Below, piece after piece: positions 52,268 to 60,535 of a stretch of DNA of 64,000 nucleotides. Origin of the DNA: LMUY01 sp965276785 (GTDB taxonomy: Bacteria; Pseudomonadota; Alphaproteobacteria; Acetobacterales; Acetobacteraceae). Numbering within the stretch: position 1 is the stretch's first letter; every line of letters begins with the position of its first letter. Location: NCBI GenBank assembly GCA_965276785.1, contig OZ255629.1:4216001-4280000 (forward strand), read 5' to 3'. The position numbers and the translations under genes were made by a program. The notes under the pieces were generated by a model. That model searched no databases. It was not told where the DNA came from and saw only the letters and a list, made by a program, of their open reading frames with translations.

Positions 52268-52572
52268 GCTGGCTGGAGCGCGAGGCGGTGGAGGTGCCGG
52301 TTACGCTGGACATTGAGCAGACCGCCGAAAGCTTCCACGCCTATGCCGTGCCGGAAGGCATCGACATCCGGCCGGGTGACGAGGTGATGGTGCATGGCGC
52401 CCCGGCGGGGATCGGGTTCGGCGAGCGCCGGGTGGTGCAATGCCACGCGACGGTGCTGCGCGCCGGGCCGTTGCGCCGGGCGTGGACGCGGCTGGCGGGA
52501 TGGTTCACGTTGACCGAACTGTACGAAGTTGGCTTCGAGGCCGTTGTCTTTAAGGCGGGGGAGGCATCATGA
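52264..52572 (+). CDS. Uncharacterised photosynthesis-operon protein
   Basis: This 102-residue soluble protein lies between puhC and acsF, with ATGA overlaps on both sides, so it is surely co-translated with the complex-assembly genes. It is beta-rich with PGDEVMVHGAP and a C-terminal TLTELYEVGFEAV. I recognise it only as a small gene recurrent at this place in purple-bacterial clusters, with no known role. A function in AcsF activity or reaction-centre assembly is inferred from position alone. Confidence 0.75.
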   Translation: MSWLEREAVEVPVTLDIEQTAESFHAYAVPEGIDIRPGDEVMVHGAPAGIGFGERRVVQCHATVLRAGPLRRAWTRLAGWFTLTELYEVGFEAVVFKAGEAS

Positions 52573-53633
52573 GCCAAGCACTGAAGGCGGGCGCTTCCGC
52601 CGAGTCGACCCGGCAGGCGCAGCAGGACACGGTGCTGACCCCGCGCTTCTACACCACCGATTTCGCCGCCATGGACCGGCTGGACGTCGGCAGTGTGCGC
52701 CCGGAATGGGACAGCCTGATCGCCGAGCTGAAATCGGACCCGAACAAGGGCCATTTCCTGCGCAACGGCACGTTCGAGGCGGCGATGGAAGCCATGGACC
52801 CGCCCTTGCGCCGCGAGTTCCTCGAATTCCTGGTGAGTTCCGTCACCGCCGAGTTCTCCGGCTGCGTGCTGTATTCGGAAATCCGCAAGCGGGTGACGAA
52901 CAAGGACGTGCACGAGCTGTTCGGCTTCATGAGCCGCGACGAGGCGCGCCACGCCGGGTTCATCAACGACGCGTTGAAGGATTTCGGCGTCGGGGTGGAC
53001 TTGGGCTTCCTCACCAAGGCCAAGAAATACGCTTATTTTCAGCCCAAGTTCATCTTCTATGCGACCTACCTGTCCGAGAAGATCGGCTATGCCCGTTACA
53101 TCACCATCTATCGCCAGATGGAGCGCCATCCGGACCGCATGTTCCATCCGATCTTTGGCTGGTTCGAGAAATGGTGCGACGACGAGTTCCGCCATGGCGA
53201 GGCGTTCGCGTTGCTGATGCGGGCGAGCCCGAAGCTGCTGAGCGGCATCAACAAGTATTGGGTTAGGTTTTTCCTGCTGGCCGTGTTCGCCACCATGTAT
53301 GTGCGCGACCATGCGCGCCCGGCCTTCCATGAGGCGCTGGGCATGGACCCAACCGACTACGATTTCCGCGTGTTCCGCATCACGCAGGAGATTAGCCGCC
53401 AAGTGTTCCCCGTGCTGCTGGACTTGGACCACCCCGCCTTCGCGCGCGGGCTGGAGCGGCTGCGGGCCATTACGGAGCGGATGGCGGCGGCCAAGGCGCG
53501 CGGTGGGGTTGCGGGCAAGCTGCGCAAGCTCGGGCTGACGGGGCTGGCGGGCGCCACGTTCGCGCGCCTGTTCTTCCTGCCGGCGCAGGCCAATGCGCTG
53601 CCGGCACGGGTCCGTTTGTCGCCGGCGTTCTGA
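52569..53633 (+). CDS. acsF: Oxygen-dependent Mg-protoporphyrin IX monomethyl ester cyclase
   Basis: AcsF closes the isocyclic ring E using O2 at a diiron centre. The 354-residue product has the carboxylate/His ligands: Glu95 (TAEFSG), the first ExxH Glu125-His128 (RDEARHAG), Glu170 (LSEKIGY) and the second ExxH Glu206-His209 (DDEFRHGEA). No anaerobic bchE gene is in the window. It overlaps the small upstream gene by four bases. Confidence 0.96.
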   Translation: MSQALKAGASAESTRQAQQDTVLTPRFYTTDFAAMDRLDVGSVRPEWDSLIAELKSDPNKGHFLRNGTFEAAMEAMDPPLRREFLEFLVSSVTAEFSGCVLYSEIRKRVTNKDVHELFGFMSRDEARHAGFINDALKDFGVGVDLGFLTKAKKYAYFQPKFIFYATYLSEKIGYARYITIYRQMERHPDRMFHPIFGWFEKWCDDEFRHGEAFALLMRASPKLLSGINKYWVRFFLLAVFATMYVRDHARPAFHEALGMDPTDYDFRVFRITQEISRQVFPVLLDLDHPAFARGLERLRAITERMAAAKARGGVAGKLRKLGLTGLAGATFARLFFLPAQANALPARVRLSPAF

Positions 53634-53638
53634 GCGCG

Positions 53639-54556
53639 ATGCAACTCTATGCCGCGCCTGCCCTGTATGCGCTGCTGGCCTGGTGGCTCAGCACGGGCGT
53701 GATCATCCTGCTGGACAACCTGCCGCAGCGCACCTTTCGCTGGAGCGTGGCCGGCGCCACGGTGGTGCTGGCCCTTGCGCTGTGGGGCCTGTGGGCGACG
53801 CGGATGAACACCGGCGTGGTGGGCGCCTATGCCGGGTTCACTTACGGGTTGCTGGCGTGGGCGTGGCTGGAGCTCACCTTCTACACCGGCTTCATCACAG
53901 GGCCGCGCAAGGTGCGTTGCCAAACGGAGTGCGCGGGTTGGCGCCACTTTGGCCATGCGCTGTTGGCGAGCCTTTGGCATGAACTGGCCGTGCTGGCGGT
54001 GGGCGCCGCGGTGCTGGGGCTGACCGCGGGGGCGCCCAATCGGGCGGGAGCCTGGCTGTTCCTGGTGCTGTGGTGGATGCACCAGAGCGCCCGGCTCAAC
54101 GTGTTCCTCGGCGTGCCCAACATCGCCGAGCAGTTCCTGCCGGAGCACCTGGATTTCCTGCGTTCCTTCCTGCGGCGGCGGCCGATGAACCTGCTGTTCC
54201 CAGTCTCGGTCACGCTCTCGACCGTGGCGGCGGCTTTGCTGGTGCAACAAGCCGTGGCTCCTGGAGTCAGTGCAGCCGTCGTCACCGCTTTGGTATTCGC
54301 GGCCACCATGATGGTGCTTGCCATTGCCGAGCACTGGTTCCTGGTCGTGCCGCTACCGGTCGACAAGCTGTGGTCCTGGAGCCTGCGCGAGCGCCCGGCT
54401 CCATCGCCGCCGAGCCTGGGCATACCCTCCTGGAGCCCCCATCTGGCTGGGTGTTGCCACGAGGCGTGCGCTGACTTGGTGGGCTACGCTGTGTTGCAGG
54501 GAGAACAGGGCCATGGAGCCGCTTCACGCCGGCAGGTGGATTGGGAGCTGACATGA
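53639..54556 (+). CDS. puhE: PuhE, putative photosynthetic complex assembly protein 2 (DUF3623)
   Basis: PuhE is a membrane protein of the puh-acsF-hemA block; mutants in Rhodobacter show altered bacteriochlorophyll levels. The 305-residue product has about seven or eight membrane helices and conserved segments RMNTGVVGAYAGF, LTFYTGFITGPRK and LFLVLWWMHQSARLNVFLG. Its last ~40 residues are polar and extend over the hemA start (ATGA). Confidence 0.9.
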   Translation: MQLYAAPALYALLAWWLSTGVIILLDNLPQRTFRWSVAGATVVLALALWGLWATRMNTGVVGAYAGFTYGLLAWAWLELTFYTGFITGPRKVRCQTECAGWRHFGHALLASLWHELAVLAVGAAVLGLTAGAPNRAGAWLFLVLWWMHQSARLNVFLGVPNIAEQFLPEHLDFLRSFLRRRPMNLLFPVSVTLSTVAAALLVQQAVAPGVSAAVVTALVFAATMMVLAIAEHWFLVVPLPVDKLWSWSLRERPAPSPPSLGIPSWSPHLAGCCHEACADLVGYAVLQGEQGHGAASRRQVDWELT

Positions 54557-55767
54557 ATTACCAAGCGTTCTTCCGCAAGCAGCTCGACGGCCTCCATCGC
54601 GAGGGGCGTTACCGCGTGTTTGCCGATTTGGAGCGGCAAGCCGGCGCCTTCCCTTCGGCGCTGCATCATGACGGCCATGGCGGCTTGGCACCGGTGACGG
54701 TGTGGTGCTCCAACGACTATCTCGGCATGGGGCAACACCCAAACGTGCTCGCCGCGATGCACGAGGCGCTGGACCGCTGCGGCGCCGGGGCAGGAGGCAC
54801 GCGCAATATCTCCGGCACCAACCACTACCACGTGCTGCTGGAGCGCGAGCTGGCCTCGCTGCACGGGATGGAATCGGCGCTGCTGTTCACCTCGGGCTAC
54901 CTGTCGAACGACGCGACGCTGTCCGTGGTCGCGGGCCGTATGCCGGGCTGCATGGTGCTGTCGGACGCGCTGAACCACGCCTCCATCATAGAGGGCATCC
55001 GCCGCAGCCGGGCCGAATACCGCATCTTCCGCCACAATGACCCGGCGGACCTCGATCGCATCCTGTCCGAGGTGGATCCGGAGCGGCCCAAGCTCATCGT
55101 ATTTGAGAGCGTCTACTCCATGGATGGCGACATGGCGCCGGTGGCGGATATCTGCGACGTCGCCGACAAGCATGGGGCTATGACCTACCTGGACGAGGTA
55201 CATGGCGTCGGCCTGTATGGGCCGCAGGGCGCGGGCGTCGCGGCGCGGATGGGGGCGGCGGATCGCCTGACCGTGGTGGAAGGCACGCTGGCCAAGGCGT
55301 TCGGTGTGGCGGGCGGCTATATCGCGGCTTCGGAAGCCTTGTGCGATTTTGTGCGTTCGTATGCGCCCGGCTTCATCTTCAGCACGGCCATGCCACCAGC
55401 GGTGGCTGCGGGGGCGCTGGCCAGCATTCGGCACCTGCGCGCCAGCGATGCCGAGCGGGAGCGCCAGCAGAACCGGGTGGCGGAAGTGCGGCGCCGGCTG
55501 GACGCCGTGGGTGTGCCGCATATGCCCAACCCGAGCCATATCGTGCCGGTGATGGTGGGCGACCCGGTGCTGTGCAAGCAGATCAGCGACACGCTGATGG
55601 ACCGCTACGGCATCTACGTGCAACCGATCAACTACCCCACAGTCCCGCGCGGCACGGAGCGGCTGCGCATCACGCCCTCGCCGCTGCATAGCGACGCCGA
55701 TATCGAGAGATTGGCGGCGGCATTCGGTGCGATTTGGGCTGAACTCAGCCTCGCCCGCGCCGCCTAA
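54553..55767 (+). CDS. hemA: 5-aminolevulinate synthase
   Basis: HemA condenses glycine and succinyl-CoA to 5-aminolevulinate, the entry to tetrapyrroles (Shemin pathway, typical of alphaproteobacteria). The 404-residue product has the PLP lysine Lys248 in VEGTLAKAFGVAGGY, the Gly-rich GAGAGGTRNISGT (residues 77-89) and the PLP-binding LDEVHGVGLYG. Start ATG 54553 with GGGAG upstream overlaps the puhE stop. Ending the long bch-puh operon, it matches precursor supply to pigment synthesis; hemB is at 4177. Confidence 0.97.
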   Translation: MNYQAFFRKQLDGLHREGRYRVFADLERQAGAFPSALHHDGHGGLAPVTVWCSNDYLGMGQHPNVLAAMHEALDRCGAGAGGTRNISGTNHYHVLLERELASLHGMESALLFTSGYLSNDATLSVVAGRMPGCMVLSDALNHASIIEGIRRSRAEYRIFRHNDPADLDRILSEVDPERPKLIVFESVYSMDGDMAPVADICDVADKHGAMTYLDEVHGVGLYGPQGAGVAARMGAADRLTVVEGTLAKAFGVAGGYIAASEALCDFVRSYAPGFIFSTAMPPAVAAGALASIRHLRASDAERERQQNRVAEVRRRLDAVGVPHMPNPSHIVPVMVGDPVLCKQISDTLMDRYGIYVQPINYPTVPRGTERLRITPSPLHSDADIERLAAAFGAIWAELSLARAA

Positions 55768-55813
55768 CTCGGCAGTTCGGGACATTCGTGCGCTGGCTCA
55801 GGCCTACCCCACC

Positions 55814-55930
55814 GTCATCGCCGGACTTGATCCGGCGATCTACGCGGTGCCAGCCGCACCGCCGCGCAATTGCTGGCACCGCCTTGTCCAGCCGCATCCC
55901 GTGGATGCCCGTGTCAAGCAGGGGCATGAC
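55814..55930. repeat. Paired palindromic intergenic repeat (same family as 6609-6743)
   Basis: Inverted units at about 55814-55845 and 55900-55930 share the pattern GTCAT-gcc-CTTGA-ggc-ATC(C/T)ACG with the pair at 6609-6743, with more divergence. It follows the hemA stop and so sits at the 3' end of the long photosynthesis operon. Confidence 0.65.
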
Positions 55931-55973
55931 GAGGCTTGACGGCAAATGCGATCGGCCCGTCCATCGGCAGGCG

Positions 55974-56279
55974 TCACTGGCTTCGCTGCCCGCTCCATCG
56001 CGCGTGCACATCCACCAGGTGGGTCAGTCCCGCGAGCACCAGGCAAGAGGCTAGCAATGTCACCGCGCCGCCTACCAGCGCCACCCGCAAGGCCAGGGTC
56101 AGGAACACGCCCGGCAGCAGCATCCGCATTAGCGTCGGCAGCGAGAGCCCGCCGCCGGTGCGGGCATGCCAGCCGGCGAGCATCACGAACTCGATGACCG
56201 TTGCCGCCAGAACGACGTCGGCAAGGCGGCTGCCGGCGAACCACGCTGTGATGACGCAACCCGTGTGTGTGTCGAACAT
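55974..56279 (-). CDS. Small hypothetical membrane protein
   Basis: This 101-residue protein is not recognised. It has three hydrophobic stretches (about 22-40, 55-72 and 74-92) and so probably three membrane helices. It runs opposite to hemA and the HiPIP gene, and its ATG at 56279 is 62 bases from the HiPIP start. A shared promoter region with the electron-transfer gene is possible. Coding status rests on the open frame and hydrophobic pattern only. Confidence 0.5.
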   Translation of the reverse strand: MFDTHTGCVITAWFAGSRLADVVLAATVIEFVMLAGWHARTGGGLSLPTLMRMLLPGVFLTLALRVALVGGAVTLLASCLVLAGLTHLVDVHARWSGQRSQ

Positions 56280-56341
56280 TGTCAATGTCCATCCCGTGCT
56301 TACTGTTTTGCTCAAGCCAATCGTCCAAGGAGCAACCACCG

Positions 56342-56611
56342 ATGTCGCAACCAACGCCAGCCCGACGCGCCGTGCTGAAATCCGCTCTCTCGCTGGTCTG
56401 CGGCACCGCTGCGGCCGCCGTCGCTATGCCGCTGGCGCGGGCGCAGTCGGCCAAGCTGGCGCAGAGTGCGGTGCAGTATCAGCAAACGCCGAAAGATGGC
56501 GCGATGTGCAGCGGTTGCGTGAACTTCCAGCCGCCGAATGCCTGCGCGATTGTGGACGGCGAGATCAAGCCGAGCGGCTGGTGCGTCGCCTTCGCGCCAA
56601 AGGCGTCGTAG
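56342..56611 (+). CDS. hip: High-potential iron-sulfur protein (HiPIP)
   Basis: HiPIP is a periplasmic [4Fe-4S] electron carrier that in several purple bacteria re-reduces the reaction centre. The 89-residue precursor has a twin-arginine signal (RRAVLKSAL, cleavage after ARA near residue 34). Its four cluster cysteines, Cys56, Cys59, Cys68 and Cys81, are spaced as in the family (CSGCVNF, NACAI, GWCVAF). AGGAG lies about ten bases before the ATG. It lies between hemA and bchI, so it is likely expressed with phototrophic genes. Confidence 0.95.
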   Translation: MSQPTPARRAVLKSALSLVCGTAAAAVAMPLARAQSAKLAQSAVQYQQTPKDGAMCSGCVNFQPPNACAIVDGEIKPSGWCVAFAPKAS

Positions 56612-56651
56612 CGGTTTCGGCCCGGCGGGCGCCATCGCGTGCGCCTGCCTG

Positions 56652-57677
56652 ATGCGCCCGATGTTTCCCTTCCCCGCCATTGTGGGGCAGGAGGACATGA
56701 AGCTAGCGCTGCTGATCGCAGCAGTGGACCCGACGGTCGGGGGCGTGCTGGTGTTCGGCGACCGAGGCACCGGCAAATCGACCGCAGTGCGTGCGCTCGC
56801 CGCTCTGTTACCGACGCTGCGCACGGTGGCCGGCTGCCGTTACGGCTGCGACCCAGCGGCCGGCGATGCGCTGTGCGCCGATTGCCAGGCCCGTGCCGGT
56901 GAGGGCGCGCTTCCCGTAACCCTCACCCAGGCGCCGGTGGTGGACCTGCCGCTCGGCGCCACCGAGGACCGGCTGGTCGGTGCGCTCGACCTGCAGCGCG
57001 CCCTGACTGAAGGGGTCAAGGCGTTCGAGCCGGGCCTGCTGGCGCGCGCCCATCGCGGGTTTCTCTACATTGATGAAGTGAACCTGCTGGAGGACCATCT
57101 GGTGGATCTCCTGCTGGACGTGGCTGCCTCGGGCGAAAACGTGGTGGAGCGGGAAGGGCTTAGTTTGCGCCATCCCGCCCGGTTCGTGCTGATCGGCAGC
57201 GGCAACCCGGAGGAAGGTGAGTTGCGGCCGCAATTGCTGGACCGCTTTGGCCTCTCCGTCGAGGTGACCACGCCCACCGAGCTTGCCACCCGCATCGAGG
57301 TGGTCCGCCGCCGCGACGCGTTCGAATGCGACCCTCAAGCGGTGCTGGCGCGGTGGGCGCCCGAGACCGAGCGGCTGCGCGGTGACGTGGCGCGGGGCCG
57401 TGCTGGCCTGGCGGAGGTGGACGTGCCCGACGCCATCCTGGAGCAGGCGGCCCAGCTCTGCCTCGCTCTCGGCACCGACGGATTGCGCGGCGAATTGACC
57501 TTGATGCGGGCGGCGCGGGCTTTGGCGGCGCTGGAGGGCATGGCGGAGGTCCGGCCCTCCCATCTGCGGCGGGTGGCGCCTTCCGCGTTGCGGCACCGGT
57601 TGCGCCGTAACCCGCTGGACGAAGCCTTGTCGACCGTGCGGGTGGAGCGCGCTCTCGCCGAGCTGTTCGGCACGTGA
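56652..57677 (+). CDS. bchI: Magnesium chelatase ATPase subunit I
   Basis: BchI is the AAA+ motor that with BchD drives Mg insertion on BchH. The 341-residue product has FPAIVGQEDMKLALL at the start, Walker A GDRGTGKST (36-44), a Cys-containing insert CRYGCDP...CADCQ (72-92) typical of BchI, and Walker B FLYIDEVNLL near 138. The start is ATG 56652; ATG 56661 is possible. It overlaps bchD by four bases (GTGA). Confidence 0.96.
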   Translation: MRPMFPFPAIVGQEDMKLALLIAAVDPTVGGVLVFGDRGTGKSTAVRALAALLPTLRTVAGCRYGCDPAAGDALCADCQARAGEGALPVTLTQAPVVDLPLGATEDRLVGALDLQRALTEGVKAFEPGLLARAHRGFLYIDEVNLLEDHLVDLLLDVAASGENVVEREGLSLRHPARFVLIGSGNPEEGELRPQLLDRFGLSVEVTTPTELATRIEVVRRRDAFECDPQAVLARWAPETERLRGDVARGRAGLAEVDVPDAILEQAAQLCLALGTDGLRGELTLMRAARALAALEGMAEVRPSHLRRVAPSALRHRLRRNPLDEALSTVRVERALAELFGT

Positions 57678-59383
57678 CCAGCCCGGCGGCGCGATGGGCG
57701 GACGCCTGCCACGCGGCCGCCTTGTTCGCCATCGACCCGGCGGGGACTGGCGTTTGCCTGCGCGCGCGGCCGGGGCCGATGCGGGACCGCTGGATCGCGT
57801 TGGTGCGTGGATTGCTGCCGGAGCAGACCGCGCTGCGCCGGGTCCCGCTCGGCATCGCGGATGACCGGCTGCTGGGTGGGCTGGATCTCACGGCCACGCT
57901 GTCTGCCGGGCGACCCGTGCTGGGGCGCGGCTTACTGGCGGAAGCCGATGGGCATGTGCTGCTGCTGCCGATGGCCGAGCGGATCAGCACCGCCACGGCC
58001 GGGCGATTGCTGGCGGCGCAGGATGGCGGTGAAGTGGTGGTCGAGCGGGACGGGTTCGCTGCGCGCTGGCCGGTCCACGCCGGGCTGATCGCGCTCGACG
58101 AGGGGGCGGAGCCGGAGGAGCAGCCGCCGGCCGCGCTGCTGGACCGGCTGGCGCTGCGGCTGGATTTGGATGGGTTGTCGGCGCGCGAGTTGATGGATGC
58201 CGGCGAACTCTCTGCGGAGATCACCGTCGCCCGGGCTAGGCTGGAGCGGGTCAGGGTGGCGGATGCCGTGCTCGACGCCCTCTGTGGCGCGGCGGCGGCG
58301 CTTGGCATCGGCTCTGCGCGGGCTCCCCTGTTGGCGCTGCGGGTCGCCCGCGCGGCGGCGGCCCTGGCCGGGCGAGAGGACGTGGCGGAGGAGGATGCGG
58401 CGGTGGCGGCCCGGCTGGTGTTCGCCGCCCGCGCCACAGCCCGGCCGCAGCCTGCGCCGCAGACAGCCGCGCCGGAGCCCGACCCCACTCCATCGGCCGC
58501 CGAGCAAGCAGCGCTGGACGATGTGGTGCTCGCGGCTGCCGTCGCCGCCTTGCCGCCGGGGTTGCTGGCTGGTCTGCCAGCTGCCCCCGCGCGGGGCGGC
58601 CAGGCGGTGGGGCGGATGGGAGCGGGCATGAAATCCCGGCTGCGCGGCCGGCCGATTGGCGCCCTTCCCGGCGCGCTGGGCGGTGGAGCTCGCTTGGCCT
58701 TGATCGACACCTTGCGGGCCGCCGCCCCCTGGCAGCGCCTGCGCGCGGCGGCGCCGGGCCGGGTTGCCGTGCGTCCGGGCGATATCAGGGTGATCCGCTA
58801 TCGCAGCCGCACGCGCACCACCACGCTGTTCGCCGTTGACGCCTCTGGCTCGTCCGCCCGCCACCGGCTGGCGGAGGCGAAGGGGGCGGTGGAGCTGCTG
58901 CTGGCGGAAAGCTACGTGCGGCGCGACCAGGTGGCGGTGATCGGCTTCCGCGGCACGCAGGCTGAGCTGCTGTTGCCGCCCACGGGCTCGCTGGTGCGGG
59001 CCAAGCGCAGCCTGGCCGGTCTGCCCGGAGGGGGCGGAACGCCGCTGGCCAGCGGGTTGGACGCGGCCCGCGCCCTGGCCGAGACGCTGCGCCGCCGCGG
59101 CGACACGCCCGTTTTGGTGCTGCTGACCGACGGGTCGGCCAACGTCGCGCGCGATGGTTCGCCAGGCCGCAGCCGCGCGATGGCCGATGCGCTGGACGCC
59201 GCCCGCGCCTACCGCGCGACGGGCTGCGCCGCCGTGCTGGTCGACACGGCGCCGCGGCCGCAAGCGCACAGCCGCGCCCTCGCCGAAGCGCTGGCGGCGC
59301 GCTACCTGCCGCTGCCCTATGCCGACGCGCGGTCGCTGTCGCGTGCAGTCGCGCCGCGTCAGCCGCGCCGGGACAACTCGTAG
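57674..59383 (+). CDS. bchD: Magnesium chelatase subunit D
   Basis: BchD bridges BchI and BchH. The 569-residue product has an N-terminal AAA-like domain lacking a proper Walker A, a Pro/acidic linker (about 255-285), and a C-terminal von Willebrand A domain. The metal site of that domain is DASGS (389-393), with TDGSANV later. Start GTG 57674 overlaps the bchI stop. Its 3' end overlaps the convergent rlmB gene by 25 bases. Confidence 0.95.
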   Translation: MTSPAARWADACHAAALFAIDPAGTGVCLRARPGPMRDRWIALVRGLLPEQTALRRVPLGIADDRLLGGLDLTATLSAGRPVLGRGLLAEADGHVLLLPMAERISTATAGRLLAAQDGGEVVVERDGFAARWPVHAGLIALDEGAEPEEQPPAALLDRLALRLDLDGLSARELMDAGELSAEITVARARLERVRVADAVLDALCGAAAALGIGSARAPLLALRVARAAAALAGREDVAEEDAAVAARLVFAARATARPQPAPQTAAPEPDPTPSAAEQAALDDVVLAAAVAALPPGLLAGLPAAPARGGQAVGRMGAGMKSRLRGRPIGALPGALGGGARLALIDTLRAAAPWQRLRAAAPGRVAVRPGDIRVIRYRSRTRTTTLFAVDASGSSARHRLAEAKGAVELLLAESYVRRDQVAVIGFRGTQAELLLPPTGSLVRAKRSLAGLPGGGGTPLASGLDAARALAETLRRRGDTPVLVLLTDGSANVARDGSPGRSRAMADALDAARAYRATGCAAVLVDTAPRPQAHSRALAEALAARYLPLPYADARSLSRAVAPRQPRRDNS

Positions 59384-60309
59384 AGCGCGACCGTGGCGGC
59401 GGCCGCCACGTTCAGGCTCTCCATCGCGCCGGGCATCGCCAATCCGGCCACCTCGTCGCACGTCTCACGCACCAGCCGGCGCAGGCCCGGGCCTTCGGCC
59501 CCCAGCACCAGCGCGACCCGGCGTTGCGCCAAAGCCGGCCCGGACAACGCCGGCGCGGAGGCGTCGAGTCCGACTGTCCACAAGCCGGCCGCTTTCAACG
59601 CCACCAGCGTGCGGGCCAGATTGACGGCGCGGATCAGCGGCACCGTTTCGAGTGCGCCGGAGGCTGCCTTGGCCAGAGCGCCGGTTTCCTCGGGAGCGTT
59701 GCGATCCTGGGTGATGACGCAGGCAGCGGCGAACGCTGCGGCGGAGCGCAGCACGGCGCCCACGTTGCGCGGGTCGGTCACTTGGTCGAGCACCAGCACC
59801 GGGCCGGGCCGCTCCAGGGCGGCGGCCAGCATGGGCGTGGGCAGCGGGTCGGCCAGGAGCGCTGCCCCGCCATGCACGGCGTCGCGGCCGAGCAGTTGGT
59901 CCAACCGGGCCCGCTCCATGCGTTCGGCGGATAGCGGCCAGGGCTGCGGACGGCGGGCGAGCAGGGCCTGTTCTGCCTCCTCCGTCAGCACCAGCCGCCG
60001 CAACCGCCGCGCCGGGTTGGCGAGCGCTGCGTCGACCGCATGGAGGCCGTAGAGCCAGACGGTGCCGCGCGGCGTCTCGGGCGGGCGTGGTGCGCGAGGG
60101 CTGCCGCGCGGCTCGGCCCGGTGTTCGGGCGGCCGCGGCGCCGGCCGGGTGTCGAGGCTGAGCGGCCGTGGTCCCTGGGGGCGCGGCGGGGCGTTGCCGG
60201 GGCGCTGTGCTGCGCCGGATGCCGGTTTAGGCGGGCCATGCGGTGGGCGTGGGCCGCCGCGACCGCCGGCTCCACCGGGGCCGCCATGTTTGCGAGGAGG
60301 ATGCGTCAT
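59359..60309 (-). CDS. rlmB: 23S rRNA (guanosine-2'-O-)-methyltransferase, TrmH/SpoU family
   Basis: The 316-residue product has a long disordered Pro/Gly/Arg-rich N-terminus (about 1-85). It is followed by the SpoU substrate-binding domain (VWLYGLHAVDAALANPARR near 87-105) and the knotted SPOUT methyltransferase domain. The three SPOUT motifs are seen: LDQVTDPRNVGAVLRSA, LVLGAEGPGLRRLV and MPGAMESLNVAAAATVALYE (split). RlmB methylates G2251 of 23S rRNA; the precise target is inferred. Start ATG 60309. Confidence 0.92.
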   Translation of the reverse strand: MTHPPRKHGGPGGAGGRGGPRPPHGPPKPASGAAQRPGNAPPRPQGPRPLSLDTRPAPRPPEHRAEPRGSPRAPRPPETPRGTVWLYGLHAVDAALANPARRLRRLVLTEEAEQALLARRPQPWPLSAERMERARLDQLLGRDAVHGGAALLADPLPTPMLAAALERPGPVLVLDQVTDPRNVGAVLRSAAAFAAACVITQDRNAPEETGALAKAASGALETVPLIRAVNLARTLVALKAAGLWTVGLDASAPALSGPALAQRRVALVLGAEGPGLRRLVRETCDEVAGLAMPGAMESLNVAAAATVALYELSRRG

Positions 60310-60359
60310 CCGCGCGGTATAGCCGGGTGGGACTGGCGCCGCCATGTCCCGTGATGGCG

Positions 60360-60388
60360 TTGACAACCCTGCCCACCGGCCGTAGGTC
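60360..60388 (+). promoter_or_regulatory. Promoter of tRNA-Tyr
   Basis: A perfect TTGACA (-35, 60360-60365) and TAGGTC (-10, 60383-60388) are 17 bases apart, and the -10 box ends nine bases before the tRNA. Strong promoters of this form are usual for tRNA genes. Confidence 0.6.
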
Positions 60389-60397
60389 CGGCGCGCC

Positions 60398-60484
60398 GGA
60401 GGGGTGCCCGAGTGGCTAAAGGGGGCGGACTGTAAATCCGCTGCTGTAACGGCTACGTTGGTTCGAATCCAACCCCCTCCACCA
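60398..60484 (+). tRNA. tRNA-Tyr (anticodon GTA)
   Basis: The acceptor stem GGAGGGG pairs with CCCCTCC, followed by A and an encoded CCA at the 3' end. The anticodon loop CTGTAAA (GTA at 60432-60434) is closed by the GCGGA/TCCGC stem. The long variable arm is that of type II tRNAs, and GGTTCGAATCC forms the T loop. It decodes UAC/UAU. Confidence 0.97.
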
Positions 60485-60535
60485 GCGGAGCAGCAGGCCC
60501 AGCCCACTCCACCGTCGTGCCGCTTGACAGCCGCA

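Noticed and set aside
57160..59461. Two ~510-codon minus-strand frames opposite bchD
   Set aside because: Ser/Arg/Ala-rich shadows of the bchD gene; no motifs.
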